Shown here: positions 1-11,914 of the stretch, piece after piece
How positions within the stretch are numbered: position 1 is the first letter of the stretch
Layout of the letters: every line of letters begins with the position of its first letter
From: Liquidambar formosana
Taxonomy: Eukaryota > Streptophyta > Magnoliopsida > Saxifragales > Altingiaceae
Direction: 5' to 3'
Length of the DNA: 64,000 nt
Assembly (NCBI GenBank): GCA_039720395.1
Contig: CM077828.1
Location: 26,888,717-26,952,716, forward strand
Made by a program: the position numbers and the translations under genes
Notes under the pieces: generated by a model
Seen by the model: the letters and a program-made list of their open reading frames with translations, nothing else
What the model was told of the DNA's origin: nothing
The model's database searches: none

Positions 1-948
1 TTTCTTTGGTAATTTTTGGCCTAAGCCTTGCTCATAATAATTTGATTTACCAAAAAGAATAGAAAAAGAGAAAGGATATGAGCTAATACCCATCTTGGGT
101 CACAGGCTTTACACAGGCTTATCATTGGACCCTTTAATTTGTGTGGTAATTTTTGGCCTAATTAAGCCTTGCTCATAATAATGGGATTTACCAAAAAGAA
201 TAGAAAAAAAGAAAGGATATGAGCTGATAGGCATCTTGGGTCACAGGCCCACCTCAAGGTATTGTCTACTCTAGCCTAGCCCACCAGCCAGTCTAATGGG
301 TTTGTCCTTCTGACCCCTAAACTCAAAAGATGCCTTACTAAAAGAGTATTGAGCGTCTTATAAGCTCGTCTTAGGTATTATCTGCAACCAATATGGGACA
401 CTAACAATTTGAAAATAAATAAATTAAGGTTGAGTTTGATAATTGCTCAGGAACGAATACCTTTCTAGAGCATTTTTAAGCTTTATTTTCCTTTTATTTT
501 TATTTTTATTTTTATTGTTATTATTATTATTATTATTGTCTTGCTCTCAAGTTTTCCTAATCTAACAAAAATTATTGAGAATTAGCAATATCCACGAGAC
601 ATACCATTTTTGAAGAAAAAATTAAAATGCCGAATTATGGTAAAATAACGAGAATAACCCTGAGCTTTTGGTGACTTTTGGGCATCTTTGGAACTAACAT
701 TCCAGTGGTTCCGCCTTGAGTGACCTGTGGGATAACTCCCAGTTTCATTGAAAAATCAAGGTCAACTCATAGGGTTGGCTTTTTGTGCTTTTAAAAAACA
801 AAAAGTTGAATTTGCCCTCTTCATGATTTCATTTACTGGGTATTTAACTAAGTGGATGACCATAAATCACCAATGTCATATTCTATAAACAAGTCAAAGT
901 TAACCAAAGTGATATGGCATACCAGTTTGAGGATGGTAAGTCACATAA

Positions 949-1360
949 AGGATTTGTTTATTTCAGCGTAACGTGTTTTACGGTGTAAAAGCATTTTCAT
1001 GCTTTATGGTGTAAAAGCATTTTCATGTAAATCCAATTACAAGTAAAATTTGGATTTCCAAATACTTTTTCATTGTTTAGTTTGCCTCTTGAAATAGGAC
1101 AAAATTTCATCTCTTTATAGAGTTATTTGCAGTTATTTACAGATCATGTTCTTTTACACCATATTGTTCAACGACTTGCACCTAAAAAAAATAAAAGAAT
1201 AAGAAAAAGAAAGCGTAAGTCATTTTCCATTTTTGTACTCTATATGATCGGGTAAAATGAATTACATCATTTTCATTTTCCAAGCCTAACTAAACATCGC
1301 AAATTAGTGTTTTACATGTAATTTATTTTCTCCTATTTTACACCGAAACAAACAGAGCCT
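949..1360. mobile_element. MITE 1 (copy A)
   Basis: An AT-rich block of about 410 bp is flanked by imperfect terminal inverted repeats of about 24 bp: AGGATTTGTTTATTTC on the left, and AGGCTCTGTTTGTTTC when the right end is read on the minus strand. Internal motifs such as TTTTACGGTGTAAAA are also palindromic. It encodes nothing. The block is in the same place in copy B (51315-51702) but absent from the matching position in copies C (near 17060) and D (near 34885), which marks it as an insertion. The target duplication is not clear, so the superfamily is left open. Confidence 0.65.
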
Positions 1361-1731
1361 AGACATGCAGGAACTTTGCTGAGACCACTTGAACGTCAGG
1401 TGCAAAGAATGCTAGAATCTGATATCCTAACCCCTTATTTCTTCCAGGAAAATAAAAATAACATGAAAAGAATGACACCACAGTAAATAGAGATAATTAA
1501 AAAGAAGAAAATTAAAAGAAATAATCTAAAATGACATGGAACACATTACAACTATCGCAATATGGATAAAGGAAGACAAATCTCTACAAACAAACAAGCA
1601 AACATCGTTTTTTACTAAGGACATCAGGATGTGAATAATAGAAAACAAATCCGGCCGGCCAGATACACAAATATGCATACAATATATAAAAAGAAATAAA
1701 AGAAATTCACATCTCCATGCACGAGAATTAA

Positions 1732-2031
1732 GGGTCCGTTTGGGTGTCCAATTCAAAATTAAACAATTTAAGAAATTTTACACAGTATTAAAGGCACAAT
1801 TCATTATCTTGAATTGACAAATTAAAATATGATAATCATCATCACAAATAAGAGTGGAAATTCCAAATAGTGGCATTTTATGAATTTCTTAAAATTAATT
1901 CTACAACATCAACTATAGTAATAACTCCAGCATTTTAAAATATTTTAATTCAAGATGATGAATTTATACTTTCAATACTACGTAAAATTTATTGAATTGT
2001 TTAATTTCGAATTGGACAACCAAACAGGCCC
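1732..2031. mobile_element. MITE 2, Tourist/PIF-Harbinger-like (copy A)
   Basis: A 300-bp non-coding element whose ends are inverted repeats: GGGTCCGTTTGGGTGTCCAA on the left, and GGGCCTGTTTGGTTGTCCAA reading inward from the right. It is flanked by the 3-bp direct repeat TAA (1729-1731 and 2032-2034). A GGG..CTGTTTGG terminus with a TAA target is typical of Tourist-like MITEs mobilised by PIF/Harbinger transposases. It is also present in copy B (52078-52378) and missing from the equivalent site near 17430 in copy C. Confidence 0.75.
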
Positions 2032-3180
2032 TAAACTAATATGCATGTTATGCACTTCAAGGTGGACTCAAAAAATAAATAAATAAATAAACATGGAGTG
2101 AATCATGTCAAACCACGAATGAGAAGATAATAAAAACAGGGGGCTGTTTTTTCTTTTTTTTTACTTTTTTTCTTCTGACAAAAGGCAAGTAGTCCAAACT
2201 TTAGGGAACATCACCAATGAATACTTCTCCAGTTTTTCTACATACTACACACAGGAAACGATTATGCTCTGCCTTCTTCATAAATTGCACCTCAATCCTT
2301 TTTTCAGTGCTGGACTTCCCTGAAACAAAAGTCTTGATGGTAAAACACATGAATAATCACCTATATTCCAATATTATCAAGAGAGAACTAATCAGAATCA
2401 AAGCATATGTGATGCTATCTATCTTAATTGATTCCACTGAATAAAGAAAAGATTAAAATGGAAGAGAGAGTTAAATTACCACAACCAACCCTACTGTGAA
2501 ATCAGCTTATTTAGGGATTATTAAATACTACTATATTATTTGTTGAAAAGAATGATAATGTGTCAACCAAAAATAAAAATAACAGAAACAAACAAATGAT
2601 AATGTGATGGTATTTGGCCTGTGTGAAGCATTTTATTCTATTTTATTTAACAATGCTACAGTTAATAGTTGTATTATAATCTATGGGCATTGAAGACTAC
2701 TGCCCAAGTGATCTATTGTCTTTGTGTCTCATTCAATCCAGTGCAAAATGTACTTAATGTCTAAAACGTCCAAGATCCGTCCAACTCTGTCCAAACTTCA
2801 AGGAGCCAAGTTGAGCCGAGATTGAACCTACCTACACCGTAATGAGCCTCAATTTATGACAAGATCAAGTCAAATTCCCTAAACAGGAGTTTAATCTAAG
2901 CTAAGTAATGATTGCATGTCTAGGCTTATATCTGCTTGTTAATGATGATTCTCTACTCGATAGTACATAAACATTTATTGAATTTTTCCATATATTTTTA
3001 CTGCTTTTACCTTGCCCTGGAAAGGGGCCAGATGCAGGGGTTAACTTTCATGGATGTAGTCCTTTGCATAGAAAGAGGGGTTTTGTCCCAATTGAGTTTG
3101 CACAGATGAAGACATACCATCATCGTCCTTTGGGTAAGTAATTGCAACAAACTTACCCCAGTATTCGTCTCATCTAGCAT

Positions 3181-3297
3181 TTAGTTCTCATGGTCGTCAT
3201 CATTGTCGTCCGAATGCTCTTGCTCAATTTCATGACTGACCTCCAATTCCTTAACTATATCCTCTTCTTCCTCAATTTCTTGATTGACCTCCAATTT
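3181..3297 (-). pseudogene. CNL exon 5 (acidic tail), copy A
   Basis: A 117-nt minus-strand exon preceded by a good acceptor (CTTGTTCAG at 3298-3306). It encodes 38 residues ending in an Asp-rich DDNDDDHEN tail and a TAA stop. It carries two degenerate units of the repeat seen more fully in copy C. By comparison with copies B and C it is the last coding exon of a CC-NB-ARC-LRR gene. No NB-ARC part exists nearby, so this is a stranded 3' end and is presumably not translated in its original context. Confidence 0.7.
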
Positions 3298-3796
3298 CTG
3301 AACAAGAACATAAAATAAGAATAAGCTTAATGATATCAAAAGATGTCATCCTATTCCATTTGCGACGGTGCAACAATGAGAGAAAGATAACTAATGATGA
3401 ATTCTATAAAAAGTTGGTTATGTGCAGTGATGTTAACATGTCTTTGCAACTCTTACTATACCTCCAAATGGAATCCTTCTGCCTCCAAGACTCACCCCAA
3501 CATCATCCAGTATTAAAATTATGAAATCTAAAAAGGTGGTTTTGGGGTAGAGTTGTAGGGCATTAAAGAGAGCCATGGCATACGGTGGTTATAGAAAAGA
3601 CAGAAAGATTAGAACTGTTGAGAGAGTAACTGACCCCATCCATTCACACTATTTGGCTTGATTTTTTTGGTAAGGATTTATTTTTATAAATTGAATTAAG
3701 AGAGACAAAGAGAGACCCATTATATTACACCTTAGCCTCACCCTTCATGTAGTAGTTTAAATTATTTTTTGTTTACTATTAAGGGTCGAGACATAC

Positions 3797-4184
3797 CTCT
3801 CTTTCGAAGAGCTCTTGTACGGTCTTATTGAGGTCTCCCATCCAAAGATCCATTACTTTCTGTAGCTTTGGTGTGCGAAGGTTTCCCATAGAGAAAGCCT
3901 TCATTTTAGGGCATTTTTGGATCAACACATCTTCCAGCAATGGCAAGGGAAACACATAGGGACTCTGGCAAAAACTTGTGAAGTTTGGTAGAGAAATAAG
4001 AATCAAACATTGTAATTGAGGGATCACGATTTTATCCCTTCTGTCTGCTTCTTCATTCTCTCCCTTCACTACTATTTCTTCCATCATTTCATAATATCCT
4101 ACAAATAGTCGTTCAAGGTGCACAAGAGCTCTAGCCATGGAAAGAGAGAATAAATTTCTCAAACTTCCGCAATGGCTAACCACA
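3797..4184 (-). pseudogene. CNL exon 4 (LRR), truncated, copy A
   Basis: Minus-strand LRR-coding exon with an intact donor (GAGAG followed by GTATGT at 3791-3796). It encodes typical plant LRR text such as LRNLFSLSMARALVHLE and MEEIVVKGENEEAD. At residue FCQSPY it keeps CAG where copy B has TAG. The 5' part of the exon is missing: near 4184 the sequence jumps into a copy of the mutase-gene 3' end. The open frame that runs across this junction is an accidental chimera. Function in copy A is unlikely. Confidence 0.8.
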
Positions 4185-4552
4185 TCGCATACAAACTTAC
4201 AAGCAACCTGCATCTGCTGTATATATACAAGTGTTTAAACCCACCAAGCTGTAACTGAAATGATCTTTTATTGAATTTATTGTAAACAAGCATAACTAAG
4301 ACATGCAGGGACCCTCTGCCCTCAAGTAGCAATTGTTCATCATCATCTGGATAATCTAATTGCTTGTATGTATCAAGATATTTAGAGTAAAAGGAAAAAT
4401 TTAGGCTTATGTAGTTATATGCTTTGGTAAGTTACAGAATCTGTGTTTCATACAGCCGTGACTCTATAAGAGCCTATATTGATATTTGCGTTAATGGGTA
4501 GATGCTATCAATTGATCAATATTCTTAAATCTTTAAGAGTCACTGGGATCCA
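4185..4552 (+). repeat. Duplicated 3' end of mutase-like gene (exon 5 tail plus 3' flank)
   Basis: Nearly identical to 43739-44110. It includes the last roughly 20 codons of the mutase gene (TYKQPASAVY in the parent), its stop codon and about 300 bp of downstream sequence. Here the coding part carries small changes, for example an extra TA in the TATATA run near 4220. Beyond about 4552 similarity to the parent stops. It has no upstream exons, so it is a dead fragment that marks a duplication breakpoint. Confidence 0.85.
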
Positions 4553-5102
4553 CTTTTGACATGGTTTGATGTTTCAACCAATTTGGTCATTTTGCTAGAT
4601 CCCCATTCCTAATGGTTTATTTTCGCACGTTTCTATTTATAAAAACGTGTAGATTTTGCAAAAACAGTATAAAAATCGGTTCTTCAGCAGCCCAAAAAAA
4701 AAAAAAATTTCCTACTCTCATTCTCTATTTTGATATGTTGCACCAACTTACACAGCAGATGAGATAATAAAACAATATGAGATGATTTATTATTATTTTA
4801 ATGAATTAGTGCAACGACACTAGCTCATCTTGTAATAATAATCGAAAACATCATGTTAATTTAATTTATATTGGGCCGGAGCTAGGCCCAAGGTAAGCTA
4901 CTTTTTCCTTTTCTTTTACATATAAAATAATATAACTAATTTTAATTAATCTTTTACAAATCATTGTATATAAAAAAATCATTGAACCAACCTTTATCAA
5001 GCATGTCAAACTAAGCAATTGGGACTAGTCTAGTAGAAAGGGAGGCTGAGGTAAATGATAGGAATAAAATAAGTTAGGGATTCAAATCCCTCCTATTGTA
5101 CC

Positions 5103-5148
<46 letters not shown>

Positions 5149-7170
5149 GCATATCAAACAAGATTTATAAAGAACTAAACTTTGTTTACCCTTCATTTTA
5201 CAATGCGAGTAATATTATTATGGGTCCTACTAACGTGAGCCCAAAACACAAAGAAGACTCAAATTAACTCTTTGGGCACTTATTCATTTTATAAGGTGTG
5301 CCCTCTCTCTGTCTAAAAAAATAAAATATTTTTTTTTCTTTTTTCTTAGATAAATAGGTATTTGAAGAGTAAACACTTATCCCCAAATTGTTTTCTTTTT
5401 TTTTTTTGTTGGACAAAAAAGGATAGACAGGGAAATCAGTCGTGGTGATTCTATTTGGACGTAACCATAATAACTCGACTATCAATTGAGGAACTAATGA
5501 GAGAACGTGTCTAGACGAACCCACAAAAGAGAAAGTTATAAGTACTTCATCAACTCGGTTGAGGTATAACTTCACTTTAGTCCTATCGAAAGTTAATGTT
5601 AATAACTTCGGTATAGAAGATCCTAATATCACATTAGCAAATTCCCATAACTATCAATAGCATGAAAAGATTAAGGAGGTATAATTTGATTGGCCCACTG
5701 TAGTAAAATATGATAACCAAACTTTGGACCAATCAATATTTATGGCAAGATATTTTGGACGGTTGGAGATAAGTGAGATCCAGTGGGTGGTGTCCGTAGG
5801 TTTGACCAACCATTTGCCTATCCACATACTTGACTTTGCCTTAGTTCATACAAGGGCGAAACGAGGAAACTATCTCACTGGCAATATTTTACAATTTATT
5901 ACGTTTTAGTAATCATTTTTTAAATTAATACCACATAAAGGATATTTTTTGTCAACTTATACAAATGAACTGTATATGTACTTCAAAATGACTACTAATT
6001 TCCTTTATTTGATATTAAGTTGGGAAATGATAATCAAAAAAGAAAAATATTAAGATTTTATTTTTATTTTTATTTTTTGGTTGAAATTTTCAGGTGGGGA
6101 TAGAACATAAACGTAATTTTGAAAGCCTAAATTTTGAGTAATGTTGGAGAGGGAAAACTTTTAGGCTTAAATTATTTTGTCAAGTTTTTCTAATTCTAAG
6201 TGTCAAATTATTCAAACAAAAACATTATATTGGAATTTAAGGTAGGATATCAAATTTACGGTTAACTTATTTAAATGTTTTATAAAATTAAATAGTTTTT
6301 AGTACAAAATTTTTATAAACAAAAACTCATAAACACTTCATGAAACGTAAAGAAAAGTGAAAGCCAAAGATTTTTTATTTTTTATTTTTCTCAAACAATA
6401 AGAAATCTGTGTACGCACTCATGAAGAGTTGAAATCGAGACCTCCGCAAATCTCATACTGCTATTAGGATGAGACATGCCAGTAGACCCGAGGGTCATTG
6501 GGCAAGGCCAAAGACTTGATCACCTAAAGTTCGCATCTTAGGCCTCTAAGTCTTGTTACCATGACTAAAATTGGGTTTTACGTGTGAAGAAAATTTGTAT
6601 AAAGGATAGTGTGAACCGTAAACTTTCTTTGAAAAATTAGTGAACCGCAAGACATGAAAACTCCAAAAACATATACTAAACTGGTTTTTGATATGGAAAT
6701 TAGCCAATAAAAACCCTAGGACTTAACATGCTTGATAAACCCTTTGGAGACCCGTCCTACATAAACTATCATTGCGTTACTAAATTTCAACAATTTCAAA
6801 ATTGTAAAAAAGAATTAAATATAAGAACTCAAGCAAACAAAATATATTTATTCAATATATTGAACGATCAAATCGCTCTAAAGATCGCACATAATTAGTA
6901 AAGCTAAATTTATCTAACATGATAAGTGTAAAATAGCAACAATCAAATACAACACCGTAGTATATAACAAAAAGTTTGTTGTAATCCCTCTTCGATATCC
7001 CATGCAAAAGCATATGCAAAAATAAACAAAATTATTTAACCTCCCATAATATTTGTAGGGGAGTCACCTAAAGCATTTTATCCACTTATTCTTTTTTTAA
7101 ATTAGTATTGTGTTTTTCTAAGATGGAAACTTGTTTGGAAAAGTGAAACACATAAACCTACGGTGCCTAG
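4553..7170. other. AT-rich intergenic stretch, no gene recognised
   Basis: No supported coding region. The longest open frame (minus, 5264-5632) has no family match I recognise and lies in low-complexity sequence. A SINE-like relic with a long A tract is listed separately. A segment near 5640-5790 resembles one near 7630-7740, both containing TTTGATTGGCC and GGTTGGAGA blocks, so both are probably relics of one dispersed repeat. Confidence 0.6.
5005..5145 (+). mobile_element. SINE-like relic with poly(A) tail
   Basis: A region of about 100 bp containing a tRNA-like B-box sequence (GGGATTCAAATCCC near 5081) and a weak A-box-like TAGTCTAGTAGAAAGGG near 5030, followed directly by a run of about 40 A residues (5105-5144). 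Two spaced internal promoter boxes and a terminal A tract are the layout of a tRNA-derived SINE. The 5' end and target duplication could not be fixed, and the boxes are degenerate. The tract could instead be a simple repeat beside an unrelated sequence. Confidence 0.4.
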
Positions 7171-7586
7171 TGTCACGGGTTGGGTCTCCAACCCAAAAGG
7201 CTAGCCCATTAGGTGAAGTTGCCCTCCCCACTTATATGCCCAAGAGTCTCCCAGTGCCTATCCGATGTGGGACAGAGATTCATGACATTCTCCCCCACCC
7301 AACCCGCACGACGCCCACGTCGTGGTTGAGCCCACCCTGCCTACCTGTCCACACCCCGTACCCCTTGCGACCCCAAGTGACCCCCTACACTTGGCCGCCC
7401 TTGATACCCCGTGGGCCCAGGCGCTTGGTGTGACATCAGATAAGGGACCGGGTTGGCTCTGATACCACTTGTCACGGGTCGGGTCTCCAACCCAAAAGGC
7501 TAGCCCGTTAGGTGGAGTTGCCCTCCCCACTTATATGCCCAAGAGTCTCCCAGTGCCTATCCGATGTGGGACAGAGATCCATGACA
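7171..7586 (-). mobile_element. TRIM (terminal-repeat retrotransposon in miniature)
   Basis: Two nearly identical 117-bp direct repeats (7171-7287 and 7470-7586) each begin TGTCA and end TGACA. Read on the minus strand, the element has a 5' LTR at 7470-7586 and, two bases further, a primer-binding site TGGTATCAGAGCC (7455-7467) matching the 3' end of initiator Met tRNA. A polypurine tract GGGTGGGGGAGAA (7288-7300) abuts the 3' LTR. The flanks share CTAG (7167-7170 and 7587-7590), a likely target duplication. At 416 bp with about 180 bp of non-coding interior it can only move with proteins supplied in trans. It is much more GC-rich than its surroundings. Open frames across it are artefacts. 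Confidence 0.92.
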
Positions 7587-9500
7587 CTAGGCACACACAT
7601 TGACACATATACAAAATCCTATAACTACATTAACATGAAGAGAATCAGGACACGTAATTTGATTGGCCAAACTTTTTGCGCTAATCAATTTAAACATTGA
7701 TTAATTAAGGTAAGGTAACTAATTTTGGTCGGTTGGAGAAATAATGGGCGTTTTCTCCTTTTCTCTTGTTTTTGAAGACAAGTGAGGAAAACAAGCATAT
7801 CAGAAACCAAAAAGTCACAAAAGTTTCCATTGTTCATTAGCTACAAGTCAAGAAACAGGCTGGTTCTAATTTCCTAGTACACGTTTTTTCTGCCTAATAA
7901 AGTTGCGATTACCTTAGGCCGAAATGTCTGCCAAAAACTTTGTGTTTTTCACCACCAAAATCGTACCTTAAGCCAGTCAAAATCATGAAAACAAAGAAAA
8001 CTTTGGTAGTCCTCAATCAAGGTGAATTTGGTGGTTCTTGTCTGCGCTAGCCCTACACGGCGCTGCATGTGGAAAACGATCACTAATTAGGAAATTAATT
8101 TTCCATTAATGTAATTATCTTTCTCTAATGGCCCCAAAACTCGACGGTAATGTTGGTAGGCCTGCCAACATGTTGAACAAAGCCCATCTTGTGGAGCCCA
8201 AGCCTTGAGTGATTAATCATTTTGATTAGGAAATAACGTCATCACCACTTTTCCACATCGTTGGAAATAAAAAATTTAAGGGAAGCATTTTATATTTATT
8301 TTTATTTTTATTTAAGGGGAAGGGAAATATATTAGAATATATATACCAAAAGTTCATTAGAGAAATGTAAAAATTAAGTTATTACCAGCGGAAATAACAT
8401 TAAATTCAAATATTAGGATTTGTTTGGGAACTTCAAAAACTCGATCAAACTGGGTCTGGTCCATAACTGTTATTTGAGTTTTAAATAAATCAAGTTATAG
8501 TTGGTTTTAAAAAAAAATTGTGTTTACATATTGTTCTCAAAATAAAGCTAAACTGATTAGTAGGAAAAATAGATTTACCAAATAGTGTAAAGTCAAAACT
8601 AGCCAAACTTATCCTCAGCTGGTCAAGTTTTCAGGTTTGCCAAACAGTCTCTTAGTCGAAGTCTTCAACCCAAAAGAGAGGGGAAAAAAACAAGAAGCTA
8701 AAATCCACCAAGGAGCTCTTGATCTTTTTTTTTTTTTAATTTTTTTTTTAATTTTTAGGGGTTAAAGTTAAGGAACACATACAACATGTTGACAATGAAA
8801 ACTAACTAGCAGAAAGCATGCTAAAATTAAAGATTAACGCTATCATTTTGAAGATTAATTAACTATAATCAAGTTTTTTGAACAAAATTGAAAAATTAGC
8901 ATGTTCAACTACTATACGTAAGTCTAGAGAACGAATGAGCTAATGATGACATTGTCCTTATAATTCACATGTAATTTGGAATAAAATATCCCTCTGAAGT
9001 ACAATGTAAAAACTATATAAACCTTCTTATCTTATTGAAATACGTACTCTACGCCCATTGGCCCGTTTTCTTAATTTTGGCATTCGAGGATGACTTGCTG
9101 TTTCGGACAAAAAGAAAAAGGAAGAAAAAATGTGTTCACATTTTAGCATACTTTCTTTCTTTGGAAAGTGGCATCCATTAGTCCTACTCAGTTAGGTGGC
9201 ACATGAAAAATGACAGAGGTAAAGAAATTATGATGCTTAAGTGCAACATTGTCATATTTAATGGAATTTGCCATGCAGAATCACATAGCCATCATTTAAT
9301 CTTGAATTCCGAAACTTTTTTTTCAGAAACAAATGAAGCGCTTGGTCTCAATTCGAAGCTGCTTTCCCACATCAATTTCAAAACATTATTAGCTTAGGAA
9401 GAAAAGTGAAATTTATGGCTGATTTTTTGGGACTCATTATGAGTCTCTGAAAAGAGCCCTGTTTTTACAAGCAAGTTGTGGGTTTGAGTTCTCTTTTGCC
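7587..9500. other. Intergenic stretch, repeat relics only
   Basis: No coding region supported. It contains one MITE-like block (8419-8655). The segment at about 8920-9400 is a diverged relative of 49440-49860; both contain GATTTGCTGTTTCGGA-like text (GACTTGCTGTTTCGGA in this copy) and AGAAATTATGATGCT. Nothing in either allows a function to be named. Confidence 0.55.
8419..8655. mobile_element. MITE-like repeat, first copy
   Basis: A block of about 240 bp matches 29320-29555 through its length; both contain CATAACTGTTAT and AAATAAATCAA and end near TTTGCCAAACA. The ends are loosely inverted (GTTTGG on the left, CCAAAC on the right), as in hAT- or Harbinger-type MITEs. No target duplication was identified. 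Two copies in one window show that it is a dispersed element. Confidence 0.45.
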
Positions 9501-9508
9501 AAGTCCTT

Positions 9509-9830
9509 TTCTTTTTTTTTTTTTTTTTTTTTTGATAAGTAAATGATTTATAAATTAGAAATATGAACATTCCTACGATCAACCTCTTCCATAAAGATGG
9601 TGGGAGATTGGAGATGGGAATGTTACCAGAACGGTTACAAAAAATTGCTCAAGAGGCAAGTTCATGAGCAGCATGGTTAGTTGTTCTAGGAATACATCTA
9701 ATAACAAAAAAAGGTAATTTAGTAAGTAAAGATTTCAAATAACAAATATTAGGATCAATGGGCCATTGGGATAAAGTCCATCCTACGTTTTTAGCTAGGA
9801 TAGTCCATTGAAGAATCACGCATGATGCCT
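9509..9830 (-). mobile_element. L1-type LINE 3' end relic (RNase H fragment plus poly(A))
   Basis: On the minus strand this region reads through a degenerate C-terminal RNase H-like segment (WTLSQWPIDPN, then FFVIRCIPRTTNHAAHELAS) into a short 3' UTR. It ends in an A run, seen as poly(T) at about 9509-9532 on the plus strand. An HAAHELA-type segment ahead of a poly(A) tail is typical of the RNase H domain at the end of plant L1 LINEs. The reading frame is broken by a TGA just after HELAS, where Trp is usual. It is severely 5' truncated. Confidence 0.7.
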
Positions 9831-11166
9831 TGATCTATTAGAGGGATTTGGGATCATGAACTTATTGGTACCACTTGGGCAATTAAGTGCACCAAAAATT
9901 ATTTTTAATTGAAACTCTCAAATTCATTGGTAGGGGGAATAATTTTTGAGTTTGTTTTGATGAAGGATGGCATAATTTCATTAAAGAGCGTGCAATTCCT
10001 AGGTATCGTACTCATTCAAACATGATGAAAGTTTGTGACATTCATGTATAAAAATGGGACCATAGTTTGAGTGGCCTTAATATGAATTGTCAGACTGCAC
10101 CGGATGTGGGGGCTTTTCCCTTCTTTTGAGGGGTGCCATACTCCATCTTGCAATAAAGCAAAAAAAAAGGAAAAAAAAAGTTTCTTTTTTCCCTTTTCCA
10201 GGAATTTTCATAGTCCAGTATAATGGTTCGATCTATAATGGTTCGATGCAAAAGACTCCTAATGTATAAGTTTCAAATTTTTGATGCAAAATGTTTTGGG
10301 TTTGAATAACGAAGATATTCTTAACGTTAATAGATGTAGAGTGAACAATGATTATATTTGTATCTATGGGATTAATTGGCCCAATGAATCTATATATCCC
10401 TATTTGAAAGGCCAAGGGGGAAAACACAAAAAGCAAAACAAAAGAACAAAATAAAGAACAAAAAAAAAGAAGCAGCAATAATCTTCTCTATGGGGGACTC
10501 TCTAGCTAGGAGGTGGGGTTGCATTAGCAAATCAGCCTGATCTCAAAACCTGTATAATGGTTGCATTGCTTTTGCAGGGATCTAATTGCATTGAATTGCA
10601 TGCTGTCTGTTTGCTCTTTCTTTTGACTGCACAAACAGTTTCAACACACCACGCGCACTTTTTCAGCATGAGCTACTTGAGTGGAGCCTTGCAGTATAAT
10701 TTTGGGTATGCAGGATACTTCAGACTGGACACTCCAAAGTGAAGGATCTTGTTCAACAAATGTAGCCTTAACTTCCCCTTTTTTGCATTCGAATCTCTTT
10801 ATTGACATTTGTGTCTAAACACTTGTTATTATTTTGTGTCATGTTAATTAGAAGTAGGCAGCATTTGCTTTGAAATGCTAAGACCCAAACAAGAAATTAT
10901 AATGTTAATTAGAATTATTTAGGGAGTGAAAACCATGGTTGAATATTCATATCTCATTATCAGATTAATGGATTTATGGGTGGACTCTGGTTCATGTATC
11001 GTGTAGAACTGTGGATAGTGGGGTTGGTTTGGATCTAACCTTCAACAAAAGTGAGCTTACCATATCTATGCTTGATATTAAAATAAAAAATATAAACAAA
11101 AAACAAAAAAACTTAGGGAGTTTCCTTGACTGAAGTTTTGATTTTCTTCTATTGAAATTGCAAAGA

Positions 11167-11209
<43 letters not shown>

Positions 11210-11914
11210 AGGAATCAAACCCTTGGATGCTTGCGAAATGATATTAGAATAATGGAGGGTTAGTGAAGCAATTAACCCAATGAAATTTTCAAGGTTATCC
11301 AATTTTCATTGCAATTAATATATATATATATATTTTTTAATAAGTTCAATGCAATTAATATCAATAAGTGGGCTTTCAGACTATTATTCCCTCTTCATTG
11401 ACATATTAATAAAGTACAGAGGAACAAACCATACATTGATTTATTTATTTTTACTTCTATTTCAATAATCATTTTAAATAATTCTATATGTGTTTTTTGC
11501 CGGTCGCTAAGGGAAAAAAACCATCACCATGACAACAAATTCTCCAATCCCCCCCCCTCCCCCAACCCACCTTTTTTTCCTTCAACATATGGATCTAAGA
11601 TTCAAACCTCCAATCTCTCTCTTATGAGAATAAGAGAGATATTACTAGTAAGATAAGACGGTAAAAATAAAAACAAAATTGAAAAATAAAACAAAAACAA
11701 ACTAGTAAGAAAGGACAGAGCATCTGTTTTATATATAAAATCAAAAAAAAATTTTTTTTTGGTAAGTTAAAATCAAATTTATTGAGTGATGGAAAACCTC
11801 AGAACAAAGCAGTTGAAATTCAATTTCTATAGCACCAGAGGCTGACAGTACCATAACACTAAAAGCACCCAAAGCCAATGGTATATGAAAATGACGAAAT
11901 TAAACAATTAGTCC
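9831..11914. other. 3' side of the PG1beta gene; no further gene recognised
   Basis: AT-rich non-coding sequence. Features are A/T homopolymers (A tract 11168-11207), a C-rich run near 11550 and short TA runs. A 61-codon plus-strand frame at 10557-10742 has no recognisable domain and no codon-level support. The region beside the A tract at 11168 contains a degenerate GGTTTGATTCC-type box on the minus strand, hinting at another SINE relic, but too little remains to call one. The last 100 bp or so next to 11915 should include the 3' UTR of the PG1beta gene. Confidence 0.5.

Larger units (their letters stand above)
1..4184. repeat. Segmental duplication copy A (CNL 3' end plus flank)
   Basis: This stretch matches 50328-54525 almost base for base, in the same orientation and including the same two MITEs. 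The match begins at the first base of the window, so the duplicated block extends to the left. It ends near 4184, inside the fourth CNL exon, where the sequence switches to a copy of the 3' end of the mutase gene at 43739-44110. It holds minus-strand CNL exon 5, an exon 4 fragment and about 3 kb of 3' flank. Seen directly by side-by-side reading; percent identity was not computed. Confidence 0.9.

Noticed and set aside
3779..4213. 144-codon minus-strand frame as an intact LRR gene
   Set aside because: Its first ten codons come from the antisense of the mutase-gene fragment; the true LRR exon is truncated at the junction.
5075..5100. tRNA gene suggested by GGGATTCAAATCCC
   Set aside because: No cloverleaf arms can be formed around it; only a B-box-like motif next to an A tract, so a SINE relic is more likely.
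7131..7530. Two overlapping open frames of 90-100 codons on opposite strands
   Set aside because: Both lie across the TRIM LTRs and its GC-rich interior, which has few stops for compositional reasons.
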